A stretch of 64,000 nucleotides of DNA, from assembly GCA_028277395.1 (NCBI GenBank), contig JANQGJ010000001.1, positions 124,001 through 188,000 on the forward strand. Reading direction: 5' to 3'. Both the position numbers and the translations under genes were made by a program. Source of the stretch: Bacteroidales bacterium (lineage in GTDB: Bacteria; Bacteroidota; Bacteroidia; Bacteroidales; F082). Numbering within the stretch: position 1 is the stretch's first letter; every line of letters begins with the position of its first letter. This document shows, piece after piece, positions 36,832 through 46,166 of the stretch. The notes beneath the pieces are model-generated. The model was not told the DNA's origin, did not search any database, and saw only the letters and a program-made list of their open reading frames with translations.

Positions 36832-39453
36832 ATGACCAACTATTTCGACTCTGATTACATAATAGAAAACCTCAGTGAAATTGTACTTTGTATAAATAAC
36901 AAATATGAAATTTTATATGCCAATCCGGCAAGTTCGGATTTTCTTGAATTCAATGATCTGGTAATTGGTCAAACATTGACCGGAAAATTCAAAGAATCAG
37001 TTGATGAAGTTCTTAATACAAATAAATCTGTATTTTACAATCACTTCAAAGAGGGTAACTATTATAATTTTACTCTGTATCCAGATAGTAATACCGATAA
37101 CATATATGCAATAGGAACTGATACGACAGAACGAAAAAAAATTGATTTTGAACTGCAGAAAATATCACTCATAACAGAAAATATTGATAATGCAGTAATT
37201 ATAACTGATAATGTAGGAATTACAGAGTGGGTAAACCGGGGATTTATTAATATGACAGGATATGATCCGGATGAAGCTATCGGAATAAAGCCAGGAGATT
37301 TGTTACAGGGTGCCGATACGGATATAACTACCATTGATAAAATAAAATCAGCGCTGGACAAACATAGCTCTGTGGAAGCTGAAGTATTAAATTATAAAAA
37401 GGATGGTACACCATACTGGGTTAGCATGAGTATTCAGCCCATTTTTGATATTGGTGGTAAACTCACTAATTTCATCTCCATTCAGAGTGATATCAGTGAA
37501 AGAAAAAACATTGAAATTACCAATAAGCTGGCTAAAGAACGAATACATGCAATTATTGAAAACGTACTTGATGGCCTGATTACTATTGATGTTAAGGGCA
37601 TGGTAATTGAATGGAACACGCAGGCAGAAAAAATATTTGGCTGGACTCGTGATGAAGTCATTAATCAAAATTTAAGTGACCTGATCATTCCTAAAGACTA
37701 TGTTTCAGCTCATAAAGCAGGAATGAAAAATTATCTTAGCACAGGTGAAGGACCTGTTCTAAATAAACGGATTGAGATTGTAGGTCAACGAAAAGACGGT
37801 ACAATAATACCTATTGAACTTGCCATTTCACCACTTCGAACAGAAAACGACATTACCTTCAGTGCTTTTATAAGAGATATTTCCGACAGAAAGAAATATG
37901 AGGCTGACCTTGCTGAAGCAAAATCTTTAGCTGAAAATGCAAACATTGCCAAAAGCCAGTTCCTCGCAAATATGAGCCACGAGATACGTACACCAATGAA
38001 CGCTGTTTTTGGGATTACGCAATTACTTCAGGACACTAACCTCAACTACGATCAGTCGATACTGGTAAATAAGCTCGACTCCTCTGCTGAGAATCTGCTT
38101 GGAATTATAAATGATGTACTGGATTTCTCAAAAATTGAATCCGGATTGCTTAAGCTTGAAAAAACAAGTTTTAACTTTCCCGAACTAATTGACAGAATAA
38201 TTAACTCGCTGGAGTTAAAAGCTGAAGAAAGGTCAAATGATCTTAATTATCACATTGACAAAAAGATACCTAAAGTACTTCTTGGCGATACGTTACGGAT
38301 TAAACAGGTACTTCTGAACCTGGTTTCAAACGCTATTAAATTCACTGAAAATGGTGAAGTCAATATTAATTGCAGCTATTTACCGGATGATAAAGCACAA
38401 CCAGAACTGGAAATCAGTGTTGTTGATTCAGGAATTGGAATTGCACCTGAGAATATTGACAATATCTTTAGCAGCTTTCAGCAGGAAGATGAATCTACAA
38501 CCAGAAAATTTGGTGGTACAGGCCTGGGGCTTGCAATTAGTAAACAGCTTGTTGAGCTAATGGGAGGCAGGCTTTCTGTAACCAGTACAAAAGGATTAGG
38601 ATCGAATTTCAGGTTTACCATTCCACTTGAAGAGGGGGTTGAGGATGATGTTCAATCAACAAATAAAATGGTAATCAATACAAATATTCTTAAAGGGAAA
38701 AAAATTCTGTATGCGGAAGATAATTCGTTTAATCAGTTTATTGGTCAGTCGATCATGCAAAAGTGGAACCTGACAATTGATATTGCTGAGAACGGGAAAG
38801 AAGCGATAGAACTGCTTAAAGCTACTGACTATGATCTTGTGTTAATGGACCTTCAAATGCCGGTTATGGGTGGTATTGAAGCTACAAAGATTATCAGAAA
38901 ATCAGTAAACAGGAAAATTCCGATTATTGCCTTAACAGCTAATGTTGTTAAAGGTACCATTGAGAAATGCAAAGATGCAGGAATGAACGATTATGTTGCT
39001 AAACCTTTCGAACAGGAAGTTCTGTTCAAAAAGATAGCCGATACACTTGGTGTAGAAATTGAATTAAAGGAAAGTCAGGAAGATATGGATTACCTGGAAG
39101 AATCAGAAGAATCCAAAAGAAAACTATATGATCTGAAAAGCCTGGAGAAATTCTTTGAGAATGACAAAGAACAGATTCATAAAATGATTAGAAAGTTCAT
39201 AGAGATAACCCCTGTATACATGGAAGAACTGAATAACTTCTTTGAAAACAATGATTATTACAAAACAGGAAGGTTGGCACATAAACTTAAGTCTTCATTC
39301 AATTTAATAGCTAAACCAAACATTAACAAAAACATACAGGTTATTGAAAAATATGCTTCAACCGAAACCAGGATCGAAAAACTACCACAGTTAATCGAGA
39401 AATTGAATAAGGATTTCCGATTGTTGATAGATCAGCTTAAAAGCATTGTTTAA
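36832..39453 (+). CDS. cytosolic hybrid histidine kinase (PAS-PAS-PAS-HisKA-HATPase-REC-HPt)
   Basis: An 873-residue soluble sensor with no membrane helix. Three PAS domains lie at about 8-100, 112-228 and 236-355. The dimerisation/phosphotransfer helix has His383 in MSHEIRTPMN. The ATPase has NLVSNAIKFT (496-505), DSGIGIA (532-538) and GGTGLGLAIS (561-570). A receiver (about 622-740) has Asp673 in LMDLQMPVMGG and Lys724. The C-terminal HPt domain (about 765-870) has His817 in LAHKLKSS. All four phosphorelay residues are present. The HPt could pass phosphate to the three KD[DE]-type receivers encoded nearby. It lies directly downstream of the NtrC-type gene and is probably co-transcribed with it. 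Confidence 0.93.
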   Translation: MTNYFDSDYIIENLSEIVLCINNKYEILYANPASSDFLEFNDLVIGQTLTGKFKESVDEVLNTNKSVFYNHFKEGNYYNFTLYPDSNTDNIYAIGTDTTERKKIDFELQKISLITENIDNAVIITDNVGITEWVNRGFINMTGYDPDEAIGIKPGDLLQGADTDITTIDKIKSALDKHSSVEAEVLNYKKDGTPYWVSMSIQPIFDIGGKLTNFISIQSDISERKNIEITNKLAKERIHAIIENVLDGLITIDVKGMVIEWNTQAEKIFGWTRDEVINQNLSDLIIPKDYVSAHKAGMKNYLSTGEGPVLNKRIEIVGQRKDGTIIPIELAISPLRTENDITFSAFIRDISDRKKYEADLAEAKSLAENANIAKSQFLANMSHEIRTPMNAVFGITQLLQDTNLNYDQSILVNKLDSSAENLLGIINDVLDFSKIESGLLKLEKTSFNFPELIDRIINSLELKAEERSNDLNYHIDKKIPKVLLGDTLRIKQVLLNLVSNAIKFTENGEVNINCSYLPDDKAQPELEISVVDSGIGIAPENIDNIFSSFQQEDESTTRKFGGTGLGLAISKQLVELMGGRLSVTSTKGLGSNFRFTIPLEEGVEDDVQSTNKMVINTNILKGKKILYAEDNSFNQFIGQSIMQKWNLTIDIAENGKEAIELLKATDYDLVLMDLQMPVMGGIEATKIIRKSVNRKIPIIALTANVVKGTIEKCKDAGMNDYVAKPFEQEVLFKKIADTLGVEIELKESQEDMDYLEESEESKRKLYDLKSLEKFFENDKEQIHKMIRKFIEITPVYMEELNNFFENNDYYKTGRLAHKLKSSFNLIAKPNINKNIQVIEKYASTETRIEKLPQLIEKLNKDFRLLIDQLKSIV

Positions 39454-39476
39454 ACTGTCAGTAGAAGTCATAGGGA

Positions 39477-40382
39477 TCAATCCATATTGCGGGGATGATA
39501 TTGTAATATGGCCTTACGGATATCTTCTCTGTTGAGATGTGTGTAGATCTCTGTTGTAGTAATTGATACATGCCCTAATAACTCCTGAACAACCCTCAAA
39601 TCCGCTCCGTTTTGAACCAGGTGTGTTGCATATGAATGTCTGAATGAATGCGGGCTTATTTTCTTATGTATGCCAGCTTTTTCAACATGATTTTTTACAA
39701 TATAGAATATCATCTGACGTGTTAATTTCTTACCTCTGCGATTCAGAAATAGAATATCAGGATTATCTTTTGAAACTATCATTTTCGATCGAACGTGATC
39801 AACGTAGATATTTATCTGCTTTTTAGCCCTTTCGCCAACTGGAACCATTCTTTGTTTATTTCCTTTGCCTGTTACAATAATTATTCCCTCATTGAAATGC
39901 AGGTCGGAAATATTAAGATTAATGAGTTCTCCCACTCTTATACCACAACTATATAATGTTTCAAGGATAGCTTTATTCCTTTCTCCTTCATCTGTTGACA
40001 AATCTACAGAGTCAATTATACCGTCTACTTCCTTAACTGAAAGTATATCAGGTAAATAACGTCCCAGTTTTGGAGATTCAATTAATTCCGAGGGATCAAC
40101 AGTTATAATTCTTTCAAGGATCAGGTATTTGAAAAATGATTTGATTCCGGAAATGATCCTTGACTGTGTATGTGGTCCCAGATCCAGATCATTAATGAAG
40201 GCAATAAACTCAACAATGTCACCCCGGTCGACTTTCTTAATATTTGCTTTTTTTACATTGGTATCAAGATAATCGGTAAGTAGCTTCACATCATATAAGT
40301 ATGCCTTTACAGTATTTGGTGACATTCGTCTTTCCAATTGAAGAAACGACTTAAAGCCTGATATATAGTTTGAACTTTTCAA
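39477..40382 (-). CDS. xerD: tyrosine recombinase, XerD-like
   Basis: A site-specific recombinase that, with XerC, resolves chromosome dimers at dif. It has 301 residues, typical for XerD. The N-terminal SAM-like domain has FLQLERRMSPNTVKAYLYDV. The catalytic residues are visible: Arg in CGIRVGEL, Lys in GKGNKQR, HSFRHSYATHL, LLGHVSI and Tyr in TEIYTHL. The start is uncertain: TTG at 40382 gives the usual XerD N-terminus, and no in-frame ATG exists before the upstream stop. The first internal Met (MSPN) would truncate the protein. Standard length and sequence argue for a housekeeping Xer protein rather than an element integrase. Confidence 0.88.
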   Translation of the reverse strand: MKSSNYISGFKSFLQLERRMSPNTVKAYLYDVKLLTDYLDTNVKKANIKKVDRGDIVEFIAFINDLDLGPHTQSRIISGIKSFFKYLILERIITVDPSELIESPKLGRYLPDILSVKEVDGIIDSVDLSTDEGERNKAILETLYSCGIRVGELINLNISDLHFNEGIIIVTGKGNKQRMVPVGERAKKQINIYVDHVRSKMIVSKDNPDILFLNRRGKKLTRQMIFYIVKNHVEKAGIHKKISPHSFRHSYATHLVQNGADLRVVQELLGHVSITTTEIYTHLNREDIRKAILQYHPRNMD

Positions 40383-40448
40383 AAATATTGTTGTGAATAA
40401 TGTTCATTAAAAACCATGTCTAAAATAGGAATAATCAACCAGATAGTG

Positions 40449-40456
40449 TATTTTTG
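40449..40456 (+). promoter_or_regulatory. -7 promoter element of the 380-residue acyl-CoA dehydrogenase
   Basis: TATTTTTG fits TAnnTTTG, 57 bases before the ATG at 40513. The spacing to the gene is ordinary; no -33 box is obvious. Confidence 0.35.
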
Positions 40457-40512
40457 TTTGATATCCATTGTTGTTGTTTATAGCATATTAATAATCAGTA
40501 AAATATAAAAAT

Positions 40513-41655
40513 ATGATTGATTTTTCTTTAACTAAAGAACAGATTGAATTAAGAGATAAGGTTCGTGATTTTGCCAACAGGGAGATGAAACCCGTTGCCC
40601 GAAAATATGATGAACTTGCTGAGTTTCCCTGGCCTGTTGTAAAAAAGGCATATGATGAAGGAATTATGAACGGTCCCATGTCAACCGAATATGGTGGTCA
40701 TGGTCATAGTATTCTTGAAAGTGCCATTGCTTCTGAAGAGCTTGGAGCAGGTTGCGTAGGAATAGGAATATGCCTGGACGCCAACACCCTTGCTCTTACA
40801 CCGCTATATCTGGGAGCAAGTGACGAACAGAAAAAAAGGTTCTTTGGACAAATAAATGAAGAAAAAAGCGTAGCAGCATATGCATTAACCGAACCAAACG
40901 CAGGCTCGGATGTTGCCGGAATTAAATCCCAGGCTATTCTTCATGGGGATAAATACATATTAAATGGTCATAAAAGGTTCATTACCAACGGAAGTCCTTC
41001 ATCTTTTATTACTGTATTTGCACTTACAAATCCTGAAAAGGGGGCACGTAGTTTAACTGCCTTTGTTGTACCAACTGACAGTCCCGGTGTTGAGATAGTA
41101 TCAGATATGCGTAAAATGGGTCAGAAAGCATCTATTCAAACCGAGTTTAAGTTTCATGATGTTGAGGTTCCTGTTGAAAACAGAATAGGAGGGGAGGGAC
41201 ATGGATTTCTCCTTGCAATGAAGACTTTTGAAAGAACACGTACCGGGGTCGCAGCACTGGCTCTCGGAAACGGACGTGAAGCATATGAAATAGCAAAAAA
41301 CTGGGCTAAAAACAGAATACAGTTTGGAAAACCGGTAACAGTAAACCAGGGAGTAAGCTTTATGCTGGCCGATATGGCAACCGAACTTGAAGCTGCCAGG
41401 TTAATTACATGGAATGCTGCATGGGCATACGATACCGGTCAGAAAACAGCTAACCTGCTTTCTGCAATGTGTAAATTATATGCTTCCGATGTTGGTATGA
41501 AAGTTACCACAGATGCAGTACAGGTTATGGCAGGTGAAGGTTATTCATATGATTTCCTTGTTGAAAAAATGATGCGTGATGCAAAATTATGCCAGATATA
41601 CGAAGGTACAAATCAGATCCAGCGCCTTGTTATCGGAAAAGGTATTCTTAAATAA
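40513..41655 (+). CDS. acyl-CoA dehydrogenase (short/medium-chain type)
   Basis: A 380-residue cytoplasmic FAD enzyme that oxidises an acyl-CoA to the 2-enoyl-CoA. It has the standard fold: N-terminal helical domain, AYALTEPNAGSDVAGI and FITNGS in the beta domain, TRTGVAALALG, and the C-terminal catalytic Glu in IYEGTNQIQRLVIG, the position used by butyryl/short-chain enzymes. The length is typical. ETF genes are not adjacent. It is followed by a perfect-stem terminator, so it is probably transcribed alone. Confidence 0.93.
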   Translation: MIDFSLTKEQIELRDKVRDFANREMKPVARKYDELAEFPWPVVKKAYDEGIMNGPMSTEYGGHGHSILESAIASEELGAGCVGIGICLDANTLALTPLYLGASDEQKKRFFGQINEEKSVAAYALTEPNAGSDVAGIKSQAILHGDKYILNGHKRFITNGSPSSFITVFALTNPEKGARSLTAFVVPTDSPGVEIVSDMRKMGQKASIQTEFKFHDVEVPVENRIGGEGHGFLLAMKTFERTRTGVAALALGNGREAYEIAKNWAKNRIQFGKPVTVNQGVSFMLADMATELEAARLITWNAAWAYDTGQKTANLLSAMCKLYASDVGMKVTTDAVQVMAGEGYSYDFLVEKMMRDAKLCQIYEGTNQIQRLVIGKGILK

Positions 41656-41693
41656 TTGTCAGTCAATAAATTTAAGATTGAATTATAAATGTC

Positions 41694-41733
41694 AAATTCT
41701 CCATTCATACTCACATGAATGGAGAATTTTTAT
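41694..41733 (+). terminator. intrinsic terminator after the acyl-CoA dehydrogenase gene
   Basis: AAATTCTCCATTCAT (41694-41708) pairs perfectly with ATGAATGGAGAATTT (41715-41729) around a 6-base loop, giving a 15-bp stem followed by TTTTATTT. The position, 38 bases after the stop, fits. Confidence 0.85.
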
Positions 41734-41768
41734 TTAGTTTGCAATTAGTCTGAAATATCTATTCTTAT

Positions 41769-42227
41769 ATGACTTTTATCAATAGCAGGTATATTAAGAT
41801 AATTTTCTTCATTGTTCTTACTTCTGTTATTATCAGTTGTGAAAACAACCACAAATCAGATTTACATCTACTTGATCAATTGCCTGATAAGGGAATAGTT
41901 CTTACTCCAAATGATCTTTTTTCCGATGAATTGAATAATTCAAGGTTTCTGTTCTTCTCAAAAATTACTGAAATGCAGGCCGATAGTAACAGGATATTTA
42001 ATGAAGATGAATTTTACGGATATGTCCGGTCAATGGGAGTGCAATTTATTCTAATACCATCATATTTACAGAAGAATAAAAACTCTGATTTTCCATGGAT
42101 GTTGAATAAAAGATTCCAGGTATGTCCTGGCGGTCCTGATAAAAAATATGATTATTATTATATACTTTTAAATTGGGATAATACAACTAACAGCTTTCAT
42201 TTTTACAAATTCATTTATACTGAATAA
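41769..42227 (+). CDS. small putative lipoprotein of unknown function
   Basis: A 152-residue protein with a hydrophobic N-terminus ending in the lipobox-like VIISC (Cys at about 24). The mature part has no recognised domain; VQFILIPSYLQKNKN and a run of aromatic residues (KKYDYYYILLNWD) are the most distinctive stretches. It is expected to be attached to the inner or outer membrane. It lies 40 bases after the terminator of the preceding gene with no obvious promoter match, and is followed by the convergent terminator copy at 42315-42352. Confidence 0.6.
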   Translation: MTFINSRYIKIIFFIVLTSVIISCENNHKSDLHLLDQLPDKGIVLTPNDLFSDELNNSRFLFFSKITEMQADSNRIFNEDEFYGYVRSMGVQFILIPSYLQKNKNSDFPWMLNKRFQVCPGGPDKKYDYYYILLNWDNTTNSFHFYKFIYTE

Positions 42228-42314
42228 TAGCAGGTTTAACAGGTTACTGCAACAAACATAACTTTCACTTAAACATAAAATAACCTGATACTGAATCGAT
42301 ATCAATAATAGGAC

Positions 42315-42425
42315 AAAAAAAGCTGATAAAGAAATAAATCTGTTATCAGCTTCATTAATCTTATATATTCAGACTAGAACATATTAATACCTTCGTCAAT
42401 AAGTTTATCCGAAATTATCACTACT
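42315..42425 (-). pseudogene. remnant of an acyl-CoA dehydrogenase 3' end with its terminator
   Basis: On the minus strand the last 17 codons before a TAG at 42374-42376 read EVVIISDKLIDEGINMF. They resemble the C-terminus of the intact gene at 46167-47951 (ARRRISAKLIDDGVYKF). A stop precedes the fragment, so nothing more of the gene survives. Downstream, AAGCTGATAA (42320-42329) and TTATCAGCTT (42343-42352) form a hairpin nearly identical in sequence and spacing to the hairpin after the intact gene (46108-46141). Coding tail and terminator are thus both duplicated, on the same strand, on the two sides of the leucine-rich gene. Confidence 0.65.
42320..42352 (-). terminator. hairpin terminator copy downstream of the leucine-rich gene
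   Basis: A 10-bp stem AAGCTGATAA/TTATCAGCTT with a 13-base loop. On the minus strand it is followed by a TTTTTT run (complement of 42315-42320). It may now serve the leucine-rich gene ending at 42487, or the convergent lipoprotein gene. Confidence 0.6.
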
Positions 42426-42486
42426 TCTTAAGTACAGATATAAATGTTTTATGTAACTACATCAAGCATTATTATTAATTTTAAAA

Positions 42487-45400
42487 CTAATTTACAATTA
42501 GTTTGTGTCTTTGAGTTTGGTCAATAGCTTTCAATTCCAGGATATATAACCCGGGATAAAGAAGTGATATATTTATATTTCCAGTTAGATTGGTTTCATG
42601 TAATACCTTTTGACCATTTAAATTGTAAACATTTACCTCTCGAATTAATGTTTTGTTGGAAATATATAATTCCTCATCAGCTGGATTAGGGTAAACAACT
42701 ATACTAAAATTATTTAGGATATCCTTAATTGATATTGTACACTCGTCAATCACTTCGTCATTACTGTCGCAGCCATGATTATTATTCTCAATTATTATTG
42801 ATCCAAGGGATAAGTCCAAGAAATTACAAATACTATTAATACTGCAAAAGGATAGTGAACTGTTATTTTTAATTGATACATCGTTTATAAATTCAGGATT
42901 GATACTATCAAGCCCTTTTAAACTTGGTAAAATACTGTTATTCTCAATTGATAGATCTCCTGTAATCACAACTAAGTCAGATAAATTCTCAATACTAATC
43001 AAAGCTTTATTTCCTCCTCTATCATCAGACCCAAGTATAAAACTACCTATTATACTATCTAGTTCCTCTAATCCATGAAGATCACTTAGTATATCTGTGT
43101 TAATGATTTCCAAATTACCATTTATTAAATTAATTGATTCCAGAGCAGACAAATTGTTAATATCGTTTCCATTAATTATTACATCACCATTTATTCGTAT
43201 GCAATTTGGATAGGCTATATTAAAATCATCTAATTCCTTTTGCGATAAAAAATGAACACCATTTGGAAAACACCCAAAACTTACACATTCATTCTTTACT
43301 TCTTCATTACTATTGCAACCATCATTATTATTATATATGCTTATATTTGGATCAGAATCTAATAAATAATCACAAATACTTTCGATGGCGCAATTAGAAA
43401 GGGAAGAATTGTATGAAATGTAAATTTCATCAATATAATCAGGGTTTAGGTTCTCAATCCCGATTAAACTTGTTAGGTTTACGTTGTTAACTATATTTAG
43501 GTTCTCGCCAACTTTATCTAGATATTCGAGTCCGGTCAAATTTACCAGGGATGGATTTCCTCCACCGTTTGTTACATCAATGTTCCCTATAATTAAACTT
43601 CCTGACACACTTTTAAGGTTACTTAGCCCATTTAAATCTAATAAAACAGTATTATTAACTATTTCCAGATTACTAGCAATTGAGGTAATGTTATTTAAAC
43701 CTGCGAGACTTGTTAATAATGGGTTATCCCAGATCAGCATTTCTCCCTCAAAGGAGGAAATCCTGCTTAACCCTGTTAAACTAATGATGTCATCTCCGTT
43801 GATCGTAATACTACCATTAACGGTTACATCAGGACATTCTGCAAATTCTAATAAAAAATCATCAATTTGTGTCTGTGAAGTAAATACGAGGTCGTTATCA
43901 ACAATACAAACAGGCTGAGCATTACATGCTTCAATTATTTCTGCTTTACTGTTACAACCTTCTGAATTATACTCGATAGTTTCATAACCATCATCAGCGA
44001 GAAAATTACATATACTTAATACTTCACATTCTGAAAGAGTGGAGTTTTCATAAATATTGAGATGAGTGTATTGACTAAAACTAGTGTTTTCCATTCCAAT
44101 TAAGCTCTCCAATCTACTGTTATTGTTTATATATACATTTCCACCAACCCATGATAAGTTTTCAATACCAGCTAAATTAACAAGATTAGAATTGTTCCTG
44201 ATAAATAACCATTCTCCAATTTCATTAAGCTGGTCAAACCCTGAAAGGTTAATAAGTGAATCATTATTATTAATATATAATCCTTGTTCAATGCTTACAA
44301 GTCCACCTAGTCCACTAAAACTTGCTAAAGAGGAATTATCATATACTTCTAAACTCCAACCTATATATGATAAACTATCTATGCCACTGAAATCCTGCAA
44401 TGATGAATTTTCAGATATACTAAAATCAGTACCAATAGAATAAAGATTATTTAAACCTGAAAGATTCTCAAGATTTGGGTTACCTTCAATGCTAAAATAA
44501 CTCTCTATCTGTTGTAAATTCCCAAGGCCTTGCATATTAATAATTCCATTATTTTTTATGCAAATTGCCTCAACTTCAGTAAGACTGTTAAGGCCGTTTA
44601 ATGTGACAATATTAGGATTTTCAGTTATAAAAAGTGCACTTCCGATTTTAGTAATGTTCTCTAATCCTGAAAGGTTAACCAATGATTCATTTGAAGAAAT
44701 ACTTAAGCTGTTGTCTAATTGAGTTATTCCTTCCAGGCCACTTAAATTTGTTAGGTTATTGTTTCCAATAATACTAATTTCATATCCAATATGATATAAG
44801 TTTGATAATGCTGAAATATCAGCCAAAACCGAATTATCATTAATTATCAATTCATCTCCAATATTCGTTAGTGATTCTAATCCACTAAGATTATTAAGTG
44901 ATTGGTTAGATTCAATTTTAAGATCGCCATCTATCAGGATTAAATTATTTAATCCGGTAAAAGAAGTTAACGACTCATTATTAACAATCTTAAGATTAAT
45001 TATTTTATAAACATTATTTAGTCCCTGCAGATTATTTAACTCATTGTTATTATTAATCTCCAATACGCCAATTTCTGTAAGGTTATTCAAGGCGGAAATA
45101 TCAGTTAGATTATCATTGTTAAGCAGCCTAATCCCAAAGTAAAAATCTACATACTCACATCCATTTAAGTTTGTTAGAGATTCATTTTTATTTATTGAGA
45201 TGGATATCAATGTATCAAGATAATTAAATGAACACAAATCAGTAAGGTTCTGATTTTCCTGAATATTTAGCAATGAGAAAAAATATTTAAGATTTCCCAA
45301 TCCATTTAATGAAGTTAGAATGTCATTATCTTGTATATTGATCATTCCCATGACCGAATCCAGATTACTTAATGCAGATATATTTGACAACTGGTCATTG

Positions 45401-45792
45401 TCAGTTATAAGCAGTTGTCCGCCTATCACCCTTAAATTGTTTAATCCGTCTAAACTTGAAAGTGGTGTGGTTGCTTGCATAAAAGAACCTATAGTAACAT
45501 TACCTCCAACTTTTGTGAGATTATCTAAGCCACTTAAACTTCCTAAATTGGAGTTGTTCCTTATTTCAAGACCTCCAATTATCTCAGTTATTACGCTTAA
45601 TCCATTTAGATTTGTAATATCGTCGTGTTTTATTGTTACATCACCAAGAATAACACTACAGCCAGGATAGTTCATCTGGAAATTGTCAATTTGATCCTGA
45701 GTTTCAAAAACGATGCCGTTTGGTAAGCATTGAGAATTGACATTGTATCCAATTGCAATAATCAGAATTGAAGTAATTATTGTTTTAAACAT
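42487..45792 (-). CDS. leucine-rich repeat surface protein with T9SS sorting domain
   Basis: A 1101-residue secreted protein with a signal peptide (cut near NSQC, residue 20). Most of it is built of about 23-residue leucine/asparagine-rich repeats (L-x-x-L-x-G-L-x-x-L-x-x-I-x-x-x-L-x-I-x-x-N). They fall into three modules of unequal length (about 21-625, 627-840 and 841-1020). Each opens Cys-x-x-[NG]-x-x-F-x-[ST]-Q and closes with SICxFL/SICxYL followed by GC[ND]S. A T9SS type-A domain (about 1030-1101, VVYPNPADEELYISN, then GLYILEL) directs export and surface anchoring. Adhesion or ligand binding is likely but unproven. The gene lies between two diverged copies of a dehydrogenase gene tail. 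Confidence 0.85.
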   Translation of the reverse strand: MFKTIITSILIIAIGYNVNSQCLPNGIVFETQDQIDNFQMNYPGCSVILGDVTIKHDDITNLNGLSVITEIIGGLEIRNNSNLGSLSGLDNLTKVGGNVTIGSFMQATTPLSSLDGLNNLRVIGGQLLITDNDQLSNISALSNLDSVMGMINIQDNDILTSLNGLGNLKYFFSLLNIQENQNLTDLCSFNYLDTLISISINKNESLTNLNGCEYVDFYFGIRLLNNDNLTDISALNNLTEIGVLEINNNNELNNLQGLNNVYKIINLKIVNNESLTSFTGLNNLILIDGDLKIESNQSLNNLSGLESLTNIGDELIINDNSVLADISALSNLYHIGYEISIIGNNNLTNLSGLEGITQLDNSLSISSNESLVNLSGLENITKIGSALFITENPNIVTLNGLNSLTEVEAICIKNNGIINMQGLGNLQQIESYFSIEGNPNLENLSGLNNLYSIGTDFSISENSSLQDFSGIDSLSYIGWSLEVYDNSSLASFSGLGGLVSIEQGLYINNNDSLINLSGFDQLNEIGEWLFIRNNSNLVNLAGIENLSWVGGNVYINNNSRLESLIGMENTSFSQYTHLNIYENSTLSECEVLSICNFLADDGYETIEYNSEGCNSKAEIIEACNAQPVCIVDNDLVFTSQTQIDDFLLEFAECPDVTVNGSITINGDDIISLTGLSRISSFEGEMLIWDNPLLTSLAGLNNITSIASNLEIVNNTVLLDLNGLSNLKSVSGSLIIGNIDVTNGGGNPSLVNLTGLEYLDKVGENLNIVNNVNLTSLIGIENLNPDYIDEIYISYNSSLSNCAIESICDYLLDSDPNISIYNNNDGCNSNEEVKNECVSFGCFPNGVHFLSQKELDDFNIAYPNCIRINGDVIINGNDINNLSALESINLINGNLEIINTDILSDLHGLEELDSIIGSFILGSDDRGGNKALISIENLSDLVVITGDLSIENNSILPSLKGLDSINPEFINDVSIKNNSSLSFCSINSICNFLDLSLGSIIIENNNHGCDSNDEVIDECTISIKDILNNFSIVVYPNPADEELYISNKTLIREVNVYNLNGQKVLHETNLTGNINISLLYPGLYILELKAIDQTQRHKLIVN

Positions 45793-46102
45793 TTTGCTTT
45801 GGTTTATAATAGATTAAATTGTTTTTTTCAATAATACTAAAATAATCAATATAGAACAGAATTATTATTTCTTGTAATCACAAATTACATGATCAAATTA
45901 ATAATGAACTCTGTCTGAAGACCATTATGGTAATTTATAAACCTATATAAATATGAGTAATATAGTGATGTTACACAACACTCCTAAATTAGGCTATTCA
46001 ACTGATTTACTGTTTTTACAGTCTAATTTCTGACAATACATTTTGAATGGCTAAAGTTAACACTTCCAACAATCTCAATAACATTTCATTATTTGGCTCA
46101 TT
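45793..46102. other. non-coding stretch upstream of the leucine-rich gene
   Basis: About 310 AT-rich bases between the leucine-rich gene start and the dehydrogenase terminator. No ORF, TAnnTTTG element on the minus strand, or long repeat was seen. The promoter of the leucine-rich gene must lie here but was not recognised. Confidence 0.5.
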
Positions 46103-46150
46103 AAAAAAAGCTGATAAAAGAAATAAATCCGTTATCAGCTTCTTTTTTTG
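46103..46150 (-). terminator. intrinsic terminator of the 594-residue acyl-CoA dehydrogenase gene
   Basis: AAGCTGATAA (46108-46117) pairs with TTATCAGCTT (46132-46141). On the minus strand a T-run (complement of 46103-46109) follows; on the plus strand CTTTTTTTG follows, so it could act in both directions. It is the near-identical partner of 42320-42352. Confidence 0.75.
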
Positions 46151-46166
46151 ACTTATCTATTGAGAA

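Noticed and set aside
39477-40382. Tyrosine recombinase as integrase of the segment holding the leucine-rich gene
   Set aside because: Its length and motifs are those of housekeeping XerD, and two unrelated genes separate it from the displaced tail.
43484-45670. Several plus-strand frames opposite the leucine-rich gene
   Set aside because: They mirror the repeat periodicity of the minus-strand gene and have no independent features.
42487-45792. Regular DNA-level repetition suggesting a CRISPR-like array
   Set aside because: The periodicity follows a leucine-rich protein repeat in one open frame; there are no identical repeats with unique spacers and no cas genes.
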